From Chloroflexota bacterium (GTDB lineage: Bacteria > Chloroflexota > Limnocylindria > Limnocylindrales > CSP1-4), in the NCBI GenBank assembly GCA_005883615.1, contig VBEC01000072.1, forward strand, positions 1 through 48,823: a DNA stretch of 48,823 bases. Direction: 5' to 3'. Position 1 is the stretch's first letter, and each line of letters begins with the position of its first letter. The position numbers and the translations under genes are program-made. Positions 6,542 to 14,267 of the stretch are shown in pieces. Below the pieces are notes generated by a model, which had not been told where the DNA came from, ran no database searches, and saw nothing but the letters and a program-made list of their open reading frames with translations.

Positions 6542-8803
6542 CTATGCGGCGCCCGAGGCCGGATCGCCGGCCGCCACTCGGGCCAGCCAGCCGGTCTCGA
6601 GCTCGTCCCGGAGAGGCTGAAGCGCGGCCCCTGGAATCTCGCCGGTCGCGTCGAGGAGCGCTTCGGCATGACGCCTGGCCGACGCGGCAAGCGCTCGGTG
6701 ATCCGCCCGCTGGAGCGATGCGACGCGGAGCCGCGGCAACCCGCTCTGGGCGAGGCCCAGGACGTCTCCCTCCCGGCGCAGCTCGAAGTCCGCCTCTGCC
6801 AGGGCGAATCCGTCGCGCAGCTCCTTGACCGCCCGGAGACGCGCTCCAGCCGTCTCGTCGCGCGTGTCCGAAACCAGGACACAGAAGGACTCGGCGGTGC
6901 CGCGGCCCACACGGCCGCGAAGCTGGTGCAACTGGGCAAGGCCGAACCTGTCGGCGTTCTCGACGATCATCAATGTTGCTTCGGGAACATCGACGCCGAC
7001 CTCGATGACGGTCGTCCCGACCAGGACGTCGAGATCGCCGTCGCGAAAGCGGCTCATCTCGCGATCGCGATCGGTTGCCTTCATCCGGCCGTGGACCAGG
7101 CCGATACGCAGTGGCGCGAGCAGAGTCGTCAGGCGCTCCGCCTCGCTTTCGGCGGCCACGGCGCCCTCCCCGTCCACCGCCCCATCCGCGAATGCATCGC
7201 CGCCTTCGTCTCCCTCGTCCTCGGTGATGAGCGGCACGACCACGAACGTGCGATGACCCGCCCCTGCTTCGGAGCGGACGCGCTGCCAGGTTCCCGCCAG
7301 GTCGCTGGAGCTCTTGATGCCGGTCCGAATTGGAACCCGGCCCGCCGGCTTAGAATGCAGGTCGGACACGTCGAGGTCGGCGTAGATCACCTGGCCGAGC
7401 GTGCGTGGGATGGGCGTCGCCGTCATGAGCAGGACGTGTGGCTGGAAGCCCCCGGCCTTCGCCTCCAGCTGCCCTCGCTGCTCGACCCCGAACCGGTGCT
7501 GCTCGTCGATGACCGCCAGGCCGAGCCGCGCGAAGGCGACCGTTTCCTGGAGCAGCGCGTGCGTGCCGATCACGACGGCCGCACGGCCGTCGGCGATCTG
7601 CTCCAGGGCCTTGCGCCGCGCATCGGCCGGGAGCGAGCCGGTCAGAAGCGTGGCCGGGATCGCGAGCTCCTCGAGGAACGCGCCCACGGTCTCCGCGTGC
7701 TGGCGAGCGAGCAGATCGGTCGGGGCGAGCAGCGCCCCCTGGTAGCCCGCCCGGGCGCTTAGCGCGAGCGCAAAGGCCGCGACCGCGGTCTTACCCGAAC
7801 CGACGTCGCCCTGCAGCAGCCGGAGCATCGGCTCGGGCCCGGCGAGATCGGTGCGGATGGCATCCATCGCCCTTCCCTGGTCGGGCGTGAGCTCGACCGA
7901 ACGCCCGATCTTCCGGTCGAGGCTGGCGACAATCGCGGCCCGGATCACCGGATCGGCGCCTGGCTCGACCTCGATCGCCACGCCGCGGCTGCGGCCGCGC
8001 TCCCGGCGGCGGCCGACCATCCCGACCTGGAGCGCGAGGAGCTCGTCGAAGGCGAGCCGCTTGAGCGCCGCGTCGCGTTCCTCGAAGGAGTCCGGATAGT
8101 GCGCCGCTTCGATGGCCCTGGCGATATCGACGAGACCCTCAGCCGCGCGGAGGTCGCCGGGGAGGTATTCGCGATAGGCGCGCCCCGCGCGGTCGATCGC
8201 GGCACGAATGAGGACTCGCAGCCGAGCCGCGGTGAGGCCGCCGGTCAGCCGGTAGATCGGCACGATGCGGCCGGCATGCAGCAGCGCACCTCCGTCGTCG
8301 CGTTGGAAGTCGGGGTTGTCGAACACGACCGACCAGCCTCGATGCTTGATTCGACCGCTCACGACGACCCGGTCGCCCTGGGCGAGGCGCTTCTCGATGT
8401 AGCGCCGCCCGAACCAGATCGCCTCGGCCTCGCCGCTGTCGTCCTCGAAGACGGCCGTCGTGCGCTGGACTCGCCGGCGGAAGGTCTGCTCCACACGCAG
8501 CTCTCGAACGCGCACCCGGGCGCTGGCCATCTCGCCCTCCTCGATCGCCCGTAGCGCGGCGAGGGTGCGCATCTCGCGCAGGTCGTCGTAGCGACGGGGC
8601 AGGTGGAAGAGCAGCTCGCGCACCGTGACGATGCCGAGTCGCTGAAGCTTCCGGCGCAACGCGGCCGCCCCGGGCAGGCCGCTCGAGCCAATCGGCCGCG
8701 AGAGCATAGCCACATCCGGCGCGGACGAGACGGTCGAAGTGACGGGACGACCGGTCTCGCGGACCGGGCGCGAGGACCGGCGAGGGGCCGCCGTGCCGGG
8801 CAC
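6542..8803 (-). CDS. recG: ATP-dependent DNA helicase RecG
   Basis: Branch-migration helicase that remodels stalled forks and Holliday junctions. An N-terminal wedge/OB region (about residues 40-200, ending in VPIYRLTGGL) precedes the helicase core. The core holds Walker A GDVGSGKT at about residues 332-339, DEQH at 433-436, TATPIPRTL and a C-terminal QLHQLRGRVGRG arginine-finger motif. The GTG start at 8801-8803 gives 753 residues; ATG at 8705-8707 would remove a low-complexity 32-residue leader and is also possible. It lies two bases after the stop of the fakA-like gene, as in the Bacillus yloV-recG region. Confidence 0.95.
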   Translation of the reverse strand: MPGTAAPRRSSRPVRETGRPVTSTVSSAPDVAMLSRPIGSSGLPGAAALRRKLQRLGIVTVRELLFHLPRRYDDLREMRTLAALRAIEEGEMASARVRVRELRVEQTFRRRVQRTTAVFEDDSGEAEAIWFGRRYIEKRLAQGDRVVVSGRIKHRGWSVVFDNPDFQRDDGGALLHAGRIVPIYRLTGGLTAARLRVLIRAAIDRAGRAYREYLPGDLRAAEGLVDIARAIEAAHYPDSFEERDAALKRLAFDELLALQVGMVGRRRERGRSRGVAIEVEPGADPVIRAAIVASLDRKIGRSVELTPDQGRAMDAIRTDLAGPEPMLRLLQGDVGSGKTAVAAFALALSARAGYQGALLAPTDLLARQHAETVGAFLEELAIPATLLTGSLPADARRKALEQIADGRAAVVIGTHALLQETVAFARLGLAVIDEQHRFGVEQRGQLEAKAGGFQPHVLLMTATPIPRTLGQVIYADLDVSDLHSKPAGRVPIRTGIKSSSDLAGTWQRVRSEAGAGHRTFVVVPLITEDEGDEGGDAFADGAVDGEGAVAAESEAERLTTLLAPLRIGLVHGRMKATDRDREMSRFRDGDLDVLVGTTVIEVGVDVPEATLMIVENADRFGLAQLHQLRGRVGRGTAESFCVLVSDTRDETAGARLRAVKELRDGFALAEADFELRREGDVLGLAQSGLPRLRVASLQRADHRALAASARRHAEALLDATGEIPGAALQPLRDELETGWLARVAAGDPASGAA

Positions 8804-8805
8804 AG

Positions 8806-10626
8806 CTACTCGACCGAGATCAGATAGCGGTAGTACGGCTGGCCGCCGTGGACCAGGTCCACCTGGAGACCGGGCTTCAGGTCGGTGATTCGCCTGGCGA
8901 GGGCCTCCGCCTCGGCGAGGTCGGCACCGCCGCCGTAGTACAGGGTCAGGAGCTCGAATGCGGGATCGAGCGTCGCGAGCGCGGTCAGGACCGCCTTCTG
9001 GCCGTCCGCGTCGACTGCGATGAGGCCGTCGTCCGGATCGAGGACGATCGTCTGACCCCTCCTGACCTTGCGCCCGCCCAGGCTCGCGTCCCGGATGGCC
9101 CTCGTCACCTGCATCGTCTGCAGGCCACGACCCGCTTCGGTCATGGCCGCCGCATTCGCTTCTCCGTCCAGCGATGGATCGAGCGCGATCAGCGCGGCCA
9201 CTCCTTCGGCAGCATTTCGACTCGGCACGACCCTGACCGACCGGCGCGCCATCGCGGCGACCTGGCGGGCGGCGAGGATGACGTTGGGGTTGTTCGGAAG
9301 CAACAGCACCTCGTCGGCCCCCACGGCCTCGACCGCCGCGGCGAGCTCGCCGATGCTCGGGTTGTCCGACTGGCCACCACGGACGACGCTCGCCACGCCG
9401 AAGGATTCGAAGACCCTGGCCAGGCCGTCGCCCGCTGCCACGGCGACGACGGCAAGGGGCACGCGGGCCATGGGTTCGGAGCCGTTGCCGTCCGTGCGAT
9501 CGGACGCCTTCGCGGAGGTGGAAATGGCGGCGGCCGGTGCCGCGATCGACAGGGCGGCCAGCGCGGCACTCGTCGCCCCTCCCGACGGACGCAGGGCATG
9601 AGCGCCGGGGGCTCCACGCAGATCATCGGCCGGGGCTGGGCTCGCACGTCCCGTGAACTCCGCAGCCCGGACCTCGCGCACGTCGCGCGCCTGGTCGTCC
9701 AGATTCTCGATGCTGATCCGACTGAGACTGCCCACGGACAGTCCGAAGGCGATCACCTCGTCTGGACGCTCGCTATGGACGTGGACTTTGACCGCCCGGC
9801 CATCGCCCGCCACCAGCACGGACCCCCCGAACGTCTCGAGCCGGCTCCGGATGGAATCGAGATCAAGCAGGGCCGCGCCCGTCGGCTGGACGAGGAACAT
9901 CGTCTCGTAGCCGAAGCCCTCGTCGGCGTGAGCCACCACGGCGGAAGCGGTCACTGGCGCACGCCGCCGACCTCGGCCGGCACCGGCCGGGGCTTCGCCG
10001 GCGGGAACCTCGCCGAGCAGGTGTAGCAGGACACCCTGGAACAGCCGATAGAGGCCCTGCCCGCCGGCGTCGACCACGCCCGCCTCGCGGAGGATCGGCA
10101 GGAGGGTCGGCGTCCTGGCGACGGCTTTCTCGGCCGCGTCGACCGCTGCTATGAGCACCGTCTCGAGATCGCTATCGCGTTCGGCGGCGACGACGGAGGC
10201 GGCGGAAGCCTCGCGCATCACGGTGAGGATCGTGCCCTCGACAGGCTTGACCACGGCCGCGTACGCGGTCTGGGTACCGAGCGTCAGTGCGTGGGCGAGG
10301 TCCAGGCCATTGAAGCGGCGCTTGCCACCCAACCCTTCGGACATGCCCCGAAAGATCTGCGAGGTGATCACGCCCGAGTTGCCGCGCGCCCCCATCAACG
10401 CTCCAAGACTGATGGCCCCGGCAACGCGATCTGCGGCCTGATCCGCGACCTTTTCGCCCTCTTCCAGCGCCGCGCGGGCGGTGGCGAGCATGTTCGACCC
10501 GGTATCGCCGTCGGGGACGGGGAAGACGTTCAGGGCGTTGATCTCGTCGACGTGCGCTGCCAGATTGGCGACCGCGGCGCGATAACCGGCCAGCAAACCG
10601 GCCCCATCGCAGGCTCGTCGCGTCAC
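8806..10626 (-). CDS. fakA: DAK2 domain fatty acid kinase FakA-like protein
   Basis: Predicted kinase subunit that phosphorylates fatty acids presented by a FakB (DegV-type) partner. The N-terminal DhaL/DAK2 domain has NVFPVPDGDTGSNM (about residues 33-46) with the Mg/ATP Asp cluster, then LMGARGNSGVITSQIFRG. The middle domain starts around ETMFLVQPTG. The C-terminal domain has LLLPNNPNVILAA and ends LVHGGQPYYRYLISVE, the usual YloV-type ending. An Ala/Gly-rich linker of about 80 residues separates the last two domains. The GTG start at 10624-10626 overlaps the Asp23 stop as GTGA. No FakB gene is in the window, so the fatty-acid role rests on the family. Confidence 0.88.
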   Translation of the reverse strand: MTRRACDGAGLLAGYRAAVANLAAHVDEINALNVFPVPDGDTGSNMLATARAALEEGEKVADQAADRVAGAISLGALMGARGNSGVITSQIFRGMSEGLGGKRRFNGLDLAHALTLGTQTAYAAVVKPVEGTILTVMREASAASVVAAERDSDLETVLIAAVDAAEKAVARTPTLLPILREAGVVDAGGQGLYRLFQGVLLHLLGEVPAGEAPAGAGRGRRRAPVTASAVVAHADEGFGYETMFLVQPTGAALLDLDSIRSRLETFGGSVLVAGDGRAVKVHVHSERPDEVIAFGLSVGSLSRISIENLDDQARDVREVRAAEFTGRASPAPADDLRGAPGAHALRPSGGATSAALAALSIAAPAAAISTSAKASDRTDGNGSEPMARVPLAVVAVAAGDGLARVFESFGVASVVRGGQSDNPSIGELAAAVEAVGADEVLLLPNNPNVILAARQVAAMARRSVRVVPSRNAAEGVAALIALDPSLDGEANAAAMTEAGRGLQTMQVTRAIRDASLGGRKVRRGQTIVLDPDDGLIAVDADGQKAVLTALATLDPAFELLTLYYGGGADLAEAEALARRITDLKPGLQVDLVHGGQPYYRYLISVE

Positions 10627-11120
10627 GAAGGCCGTTCTCCGGACGACGTCGCGCCTCGCCGGCCGCCTAGCTTCGGGCGATTCCCGTTGCCTGACGTGGG
10701 GCCTGGGCTTCCGGCGGCCAGTTGATCGCGCGCCGGAAGGCGGTTGCTCGGGACGATCCTCGCCGGCGGAGGCGCTCCACCAGGCTGGAAGCGCAGGCCA
10801 TCTACATGGATGGAAAGGTGGGCGAAGTCACGCCCTGTTGCGCGTCGAACCGCATAACGGACAGCCGACTCGACCTGGCGCCCGACTTCGGCCACCGGCA
10901 GGCCGTAGGCAACCGTGACAAACAGGTCGAGCCGGAGCTCGCGCGACGTCTGCAGCTGGATCGCCGGCTGGCTCAGCCCGAGAAGGCTCAATACTCGGCC
11001 GGGGATCGATGGCGCCCTGAAACCGGTCACACCGTAGCTACCGAGGGTCGCGGCCCGGACGATGTCAGCAATGGCTCGACGGCTGACGCTGGCGCGACCG
11101 GGAATGGGCTGCGGCGACAT
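10623..11120 (-). CDS. Asp23/Gls24 family protein (second copy, first gene of the long run)
   Basis: Asp23-like protein in front of the fakA-like gene, the same arrangement as Bacillus yloU-yloV. ATG at 11118-11120 is chosen because GAGGTG lies nine bases upstream; this gives 165 residues (a longer TTG frame to 11180 exists). The family core runs from VSRRAIADIVRAATLGSYGVTG through LRLDLFVTVAYG to FAHLSIHVDGL. It is followed by a disordered Pro/Gly/Ser/Arg tail of about 55 residues not found in short family members. Divergent from rpmB, as in Bacillus. Its function in this group is unknown to me. Confidence 0.82.
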   Translation of the reverse strand: MSPQPIPGRASVSRRAIADIVRAATLGSYGVTGFRAPSIPGRVLSLLGLSQPAIQLQTSRELRLDLFVTVAYGLPVAEVGRQVESAVRYAVRRATGRDFAHLSIHVDGLRFQPGGAPPPARIVPSNRLPARDQLAAGSPGPTSGNGNRPKLGGRRGATSSGERPS

Positions 11121-11199
11121 GCAGGCGACCACCTCGCTGACGGCCTGACGGGTCGGAACACGCGGCGCGCTCGCCGCCAAGCGGGCGTCGCAGGCCCTC

Positions 11200-11239
11200 T
11201 GCTATCATACCGCCCGACTTCGGACATCCGGCCGGATGT
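11200..11239. promoter_or_regulatory. Divergent promoter with perfect 16-bp palindrome between Asp23/fakA run and rpmB
   Basis: Bases 11224-11239 form an uninterrupted perfect palindrome (ACATCCGG followed by its reverse complement). Next to it, 11200-11208 reads TGCTATCAT rightward (an extended -10 facing rpmB), and the overlapping 11204-11209 reads TATGAT on the minus strand (a -10 facing the Asp23 gene). No good -35 is seen on either strand. The palindrome would lie in the early rpmB leader and upstream of the leftward -10, fitting an operator or a leader hairpin. Function is inferred. Confidence 0.5.
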
Positions 11240-11278
11240 TCTGTTTCCGGGCAGTCTGCCCACTCCGAGGACCCAAAA

Positions 11279-11476
11279 ATGGCACGTGCCTGTGCAATCT
11301 GCGGGAAGACTTCGATGGCCGGCTTCAACGCCCAGTCATCGGGCATGAACCGCGTCCGAGCCCACCGCCGCTATCAGCCGAACCTGCAGCCCCTGCTCGT
11401 CACAACCAAGGGCGTGGCCGAGCGGAAGCTTGTCTGCACGCGCTGCCGGCGGACGCTCGTAAAGGAAGCCCGTTAG
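11279..11476 (+). CDS. rpmB: Large ribosomal subunit protein bL28
   Basis: 65-residue ribosomal protein, the first rightward gene. The N-terminus MARACAICGKTSMAGFNAQS carries a Cys pair (CAIC), and the C-terminus KLVCTRCRRTLVKEAR a second pair (CTRC), so this is the zinc-binding form. The middle MNRVRAHRRYQPNLQPL is typical of bL28. GAGG lies about seven bases before the ATG. It is a single-gene unit between a divergent promoter region and a strong hairpin at 11505-11528. Divergence from an Asp23-fakA pair is also found in Bacillus. Confidence 0.97.
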   Translation: MARACAICGKTSMAGFNAQSSGMNRVRAHRRYQPNLQPLLVTTKGVAERKLVCTRCRRTLVKEAR

Positions 11477-11504
11477 GCGATCCCCTCCCTCTCACAAATT
11501 TCCC

Positions 11505-11528
11505 AGCCCCGATCGGTTGATCGGGGCT
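11505..11528. terminator. Hairpin terminator between rpmB and dtd, probably bidirectional
   Basis: Perfect 10-bp stem AGCCCCGATC / GATCGGGGCT with loop GGTT. It lies 28 bases after the rpmB stop and 30 bases past the dtd end, where the two genes converge. The U-tract is weak rightward (CTTGCATTCC); leftward it is followed by GGGAAATTTG. Confidence 0.8.
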
Positions 11529-11558
11529 CTTGCATTCCTGCGGCGACCGCGCCGCGAG

Positions 11559-12008
11559 CTAGGCTCGCTGGTCGGTGTCGAGCCACAAGGTGAATGGCCC
11601 CTCGTTGACGAGCTCCACGAACATCTCCGCGCCGAACTCGCCGCGCACCACGGTCACTTCGGCCGCCTCGACCGCGGCACAGAACCGCTCGTAGAGCGGG
11701 ACTGCCGCGTCCGGCGGAGCTGCTGGCGTGAAACCCGGCCGACGGCCGCGGCTGGTGTCCGCGTAGAGGGTGAACTGGCTCACCACCAGCATCTCGCCGT
11801 TCACGTCCAGCAAGGAGCGGTTCGTCTTGCCCGCCTCGTCGGCGAACACCCGCAGGTCCACGATCCTGCGTGCCAGCGAATCGGCAACGTCGGGCACGTC
11901 GTGGGTGCCGACTCCAAGGAAGACGACCAGGCCCTGATCGATCCTGCCCAGCACGTCGTTGGCGATGCGGACCTCGGCGCGGCTGACTCGCTGGAGGAGA
12001 GCTCGCAT
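11559..12008 (-). CDS. dtd: D-aminoacyl-tRNA deacylase
   Basis: Removes D-amino acids (and glycine from tRNA-Ala) from mischarged tRNA. The 149 residues match the DTD family: MRALLQRVSRAEVRI at the N-terminus, the active-site strand LVVSQFTLYADTSRGRRPGF and the C-terminal motif NEGPFTLWLD, which is the GP motif (usually NDGPVT). It lies 13 bases after the PAP2 gene and ends the second leftward gene run, before the hairpin shared with rpmB. Apart from Glu replacing Asp in the NDGP motif, I see nothing unusual. Confidence 0.94.
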   Translation of the reverse strand: MRALLQRVSRAEVRIANDVLGRIDQGLVVFLGVGTHDVPDVADSLARRIVDLRVFADEAGKTNRSLLDVNGEMLVVSQFTLYADTSRGRRPGFTPAAPPDAAVPLYERFCAAVEAAEVTVVRGEFGAEMFVELVNEGPFTLWLDTDQRA

Positions 12009-12021
12009 GGCGTACCCCGGG

Positions 12022-13302
12022 CTATTCGCTGAGGAGTCCGGCGGCAGCCCGCCAGAGCCCCCCGATCATGACGAGCCAGGGCAAGAGGTACACGGGACTG
12101 CCGGCTCCGCCCGCCAGCCCTCCGCCGGCCATCAGCCCGATGCCGACCACGCCGGCCGCCGCCAGCCCCAGACCCTGGCCGAGCTGGGCCGGCCGGACGC
12201 GCCGGCCCAGGCGTCGCAGAGCTCCCGTCTCCCCCGAGTCGTCCGCCTCGACACCGGCCTCCAACTCAGTGTCGGCCGCCCGTTCCATGACCCGACGGAA
12301 CCAGCCGGGAGCGTGGATCACGGCCCAGTACGCGAGAACGGCGTACGCCAGCCCGCCCAGGATGTCCACCACGTAGTGGTCGGCCAGGTAGACGATCGAG
12401 AACCAGACGCAGACCGAATAGGCAAGCATCAACCAGCCGATCCGCCCGAAGGATCGCCTGGCGAACAGGAAGGCCAGGAACGGATAGCCCGCGTGGAGGG
12501 ATGGGAACGCGGCGACCTGGTTGGGATTGATGTCGTACACCGTGTAGCTGAACAGGTAGTGGCCTTCGAAGCCGAACAGGCGCGCCAGCTCGCTGAAGCC
12601 CTGGTCCTTGAGGTAGGCGATTGCAGGCAGCCCGTCCGGCCCCGGAATGAGGCCATTTTTGGCCGCCCACCAGGGCGGCGCAACCGGCAGCAGCAGATAG
12701 GTCACGAAGCCGGCCATCGAGAGCACGATCATGGCCGCCACGTAGTCGTAGTAGACGCGCCGCCGGCGCAGCCACAGGAAGAACCCGACCGCGATCGGCA
12801 GGGGAAAGTGGAGGAAATAGAAGACCGTCGCGACCATGGCCAGCGGGTCGCTGCCCGTCGCCGGATGGAATAGATCCTGGAGGACCTGCGTGGGCAAATG
12901 GCCGAGGAAGAGCGCGCGCTCGGCGTTCAGGACATCGGCCACGTGAACGCTCACTCCGAAATTGTCGGCGTAGCCCCGCATCAGCTCGTATGCAAAGAAC
13001 AGCCCGATGAACGGGATCCAGTCGCGCAGGAACAACCGGCCGCGGCCGACGAGGACTGCCGCGAGGCCCAGCGCGACCAGGAGCACGTCGGGGGTGATCG
13101 AGACGCCCCGACTGATCATTAGCGCCGAGAGCAGGACGATGTAGCCGCCGATCGCCAGGAGCAGGATGCGGTCGTTTCGCCGCCCGAGCTGCTGAGCCAC
13201 GGCCGCGCCGCCACTCGGCGGGGAGCCCGTTGCCGGCGGCAGGCTTGGCGGCGACACGCCGGGTGGCGTCACGCCGGGTGCCGTCGTTGCCTCATCCCTC
13301 AC
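12022..13302 (-). CDS. PAP2 / Aur1-like membrane phosphatase or phosphotransferase
   Basis: Polytopic membrane protein (426 residues) with PAP2-superfamily catalytic motifs: AAFPSLHAGYPFLAF and, about 40 residues later, YLADHYVVDILGG, carrying the two catalytic His and the Asp. The first PAP2 motif (KxxxxxxRP) is not evident, as in the Aur1/inositol-phosphotransferase branch. About nine hydrophobic segments are visible; the N-terminal 40 residues are Pro/Ser-rich and probably cytoplasmic, and the tail ends with two more hydrophobic stretches. The GTG start at 13300-13302 overlaps the rpe stop as GTGA. It may act on a lipid-linked phosphate such as polyprenyl or inositol lipid; the substrate cannot be told. 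Confidence 0.78.
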   Translation of the reverse strand: MRDEATTAPGVTPPGVSPPSLPPATGSPPSGGAAVAQQLGRRNDRILLLAIGGYIVLLSALMISRGVSITPDVLLVALGLAAVLVGRGRLFLRDWIPFIGLFFAYELMRGYADNFGVSVHVADVLNAERALFLGHLPTQVLQDLFHPATGSDPLAMVATVFYFLHFPLPIAVGFFLWLRRRRVYYDYVAAMIVLSMAGFVTYLLLPVAPPWWAAKNGLIPGPDGLPAIAYLKDQGFSELARLFGFEGHYLFSYTVYDINPNQVAAFPSLHAGYPFLAFLFARRSFGRIGWLMLAYSVCVWFSIVYLADHYVVDILGGLAYAVLAYWAVIHAPGWFRRVMERAADTELEAGVEADDSGETGALRRLGRRVRPAQLGQGLGLAAAGVVGIGLMAGGGLAGGAGSPVYLLPWLVMIGGLWRAAAGLLSE

Positions 13303-14267
13303 CCGGCCGCCCGCAGCGCGCGGCGCCAGTCTTCGGCATCCTGGAGGTAGCGGTCGCGCGCATCTGCGTGCCGTTCGGCAGTCAGCGCTTCGGCACTCGC
13401 GGGGACCATGACTTCGTAGTCCCGCACGCCATCGGGATTGATTTGGCCATTGCCGCGCAGCATCAGGACGGGAATGCCACCCGCCTCGATCTCGTCCATG
13501 AACCGCTTGGCAAATGTCTTCGGCAGCCGCGCGAAGCTCACCCATTTGTCTCGCGGAATGGGCGGTACCCCGGCGTTCAGCTCGTACTGGTAGCCCTCGT
13601 CGGCAAGGGCCTTGATCAGCCTGATCTCACGACCCATATCGTGGCCCTTGATCCACAGCGCGGAACCGACCACGAGCACGTCGACGCCCTGGCCGCCCGC
13701 GAACTCGGCCGTCTCGCGGTTCACGCCGCCGTCGACGTGGACCTCACCCCCAACGGCCTTGTGACGAAGGAGGTCACGCGCGGGGAGCAGCTTCGCGCGC
13801 GCAACGTCTTTCATGAATTTCTGGCCGCCGAAGCCAGGCTCGACGGTCATGACCATGACGATGTCGAGCAGCTCCTGGTAGGGCTCGAGCGCCGACAGGG
13901 GCGTCGCCGGTCTCAGGGACAGGCCTGCCGCCCGACCGGCGCGTCGGATCTTGCCGAGCGTCGGGCTGATCGGCTCTTCGACCTCGACGTGGATCGTGAT
14001 CGAGTCGCACCCCGCGTCGATGTATTCGTCGACGTAGCGGCCAGGTTCGGAGATCATCAGGTGCGCGTCGAACGGCAGCCGGGTGACCCGCCGAAGGGAC
14101 TTGATCGTCCGGGCACCGAAGGTGAGGTTCGGTACGAAGTGCCCGTCCATCACATCGAGATGGATCCGATCGGCGCCCGATCGCTCGCACCGCCGGACCG
14201 CGTTCCCGAGGTTGGCGAAGTCGGCGTCGAGGATGCTCGCTGCGACTCTTGCCCGACCGGGCGCCAC
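13299..14267 (-). CDS. rpe: Ribulose-phosphate 3-epimerase with extra C-terminal domain
   Basis: Interconverts ribulose-5-P and xylulose-5-P in the pentose phosphate pathway. Residues 1-230 are a complete TIM barrel: VAASILDADFANL, IHLDVMDGHFVPN, DAHLMISEP, MTVEPGFGGQKFM and EVHVDGGVN with GSALW. Normal enzymes stop near 220 residues, but this one continues for about 90 more. That part (DKWVSFARLPKTFAKRFMDE, then EAGGIPVLML and DYEVMVPASAE) resembles the DUF2007-type small domain seen in putative signalling proteins; this is a by-eye resemblance. The GTG start at 14265-14267 touches the rlmN stop (TAGTG). rlmN-rpe proximity is also seen in Bacillus. Confidence 0.9.
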   Translation of the reverse strand: MAPGRARVAASILDADFANLGNAVRRCERSGADRIHLDVMDGHFVPNLTFGARTIKSLRRVTRLPFDAHLMISEPGRYVDEYIDAGCDSITIHVEVEEPISPTLGKIRRAGRAAGLSLRPATPLSALEPYQELLDIVMVMTVEPGFGGQKFMKDVARAKLLPARDLLRHKAVGGEVHVDGGVNRETAEFAGGQGVDVLVVGSALWIKGHDMGREIRLIKALADEGYQYELNAGVPPIPRDKWVSFARLPKTFAKRFMDEIEAGGIPVLMLRGNGQINPDGVRDYEVMVPASAEALTAERHADARDRYLQDAEDWRRALRAAG

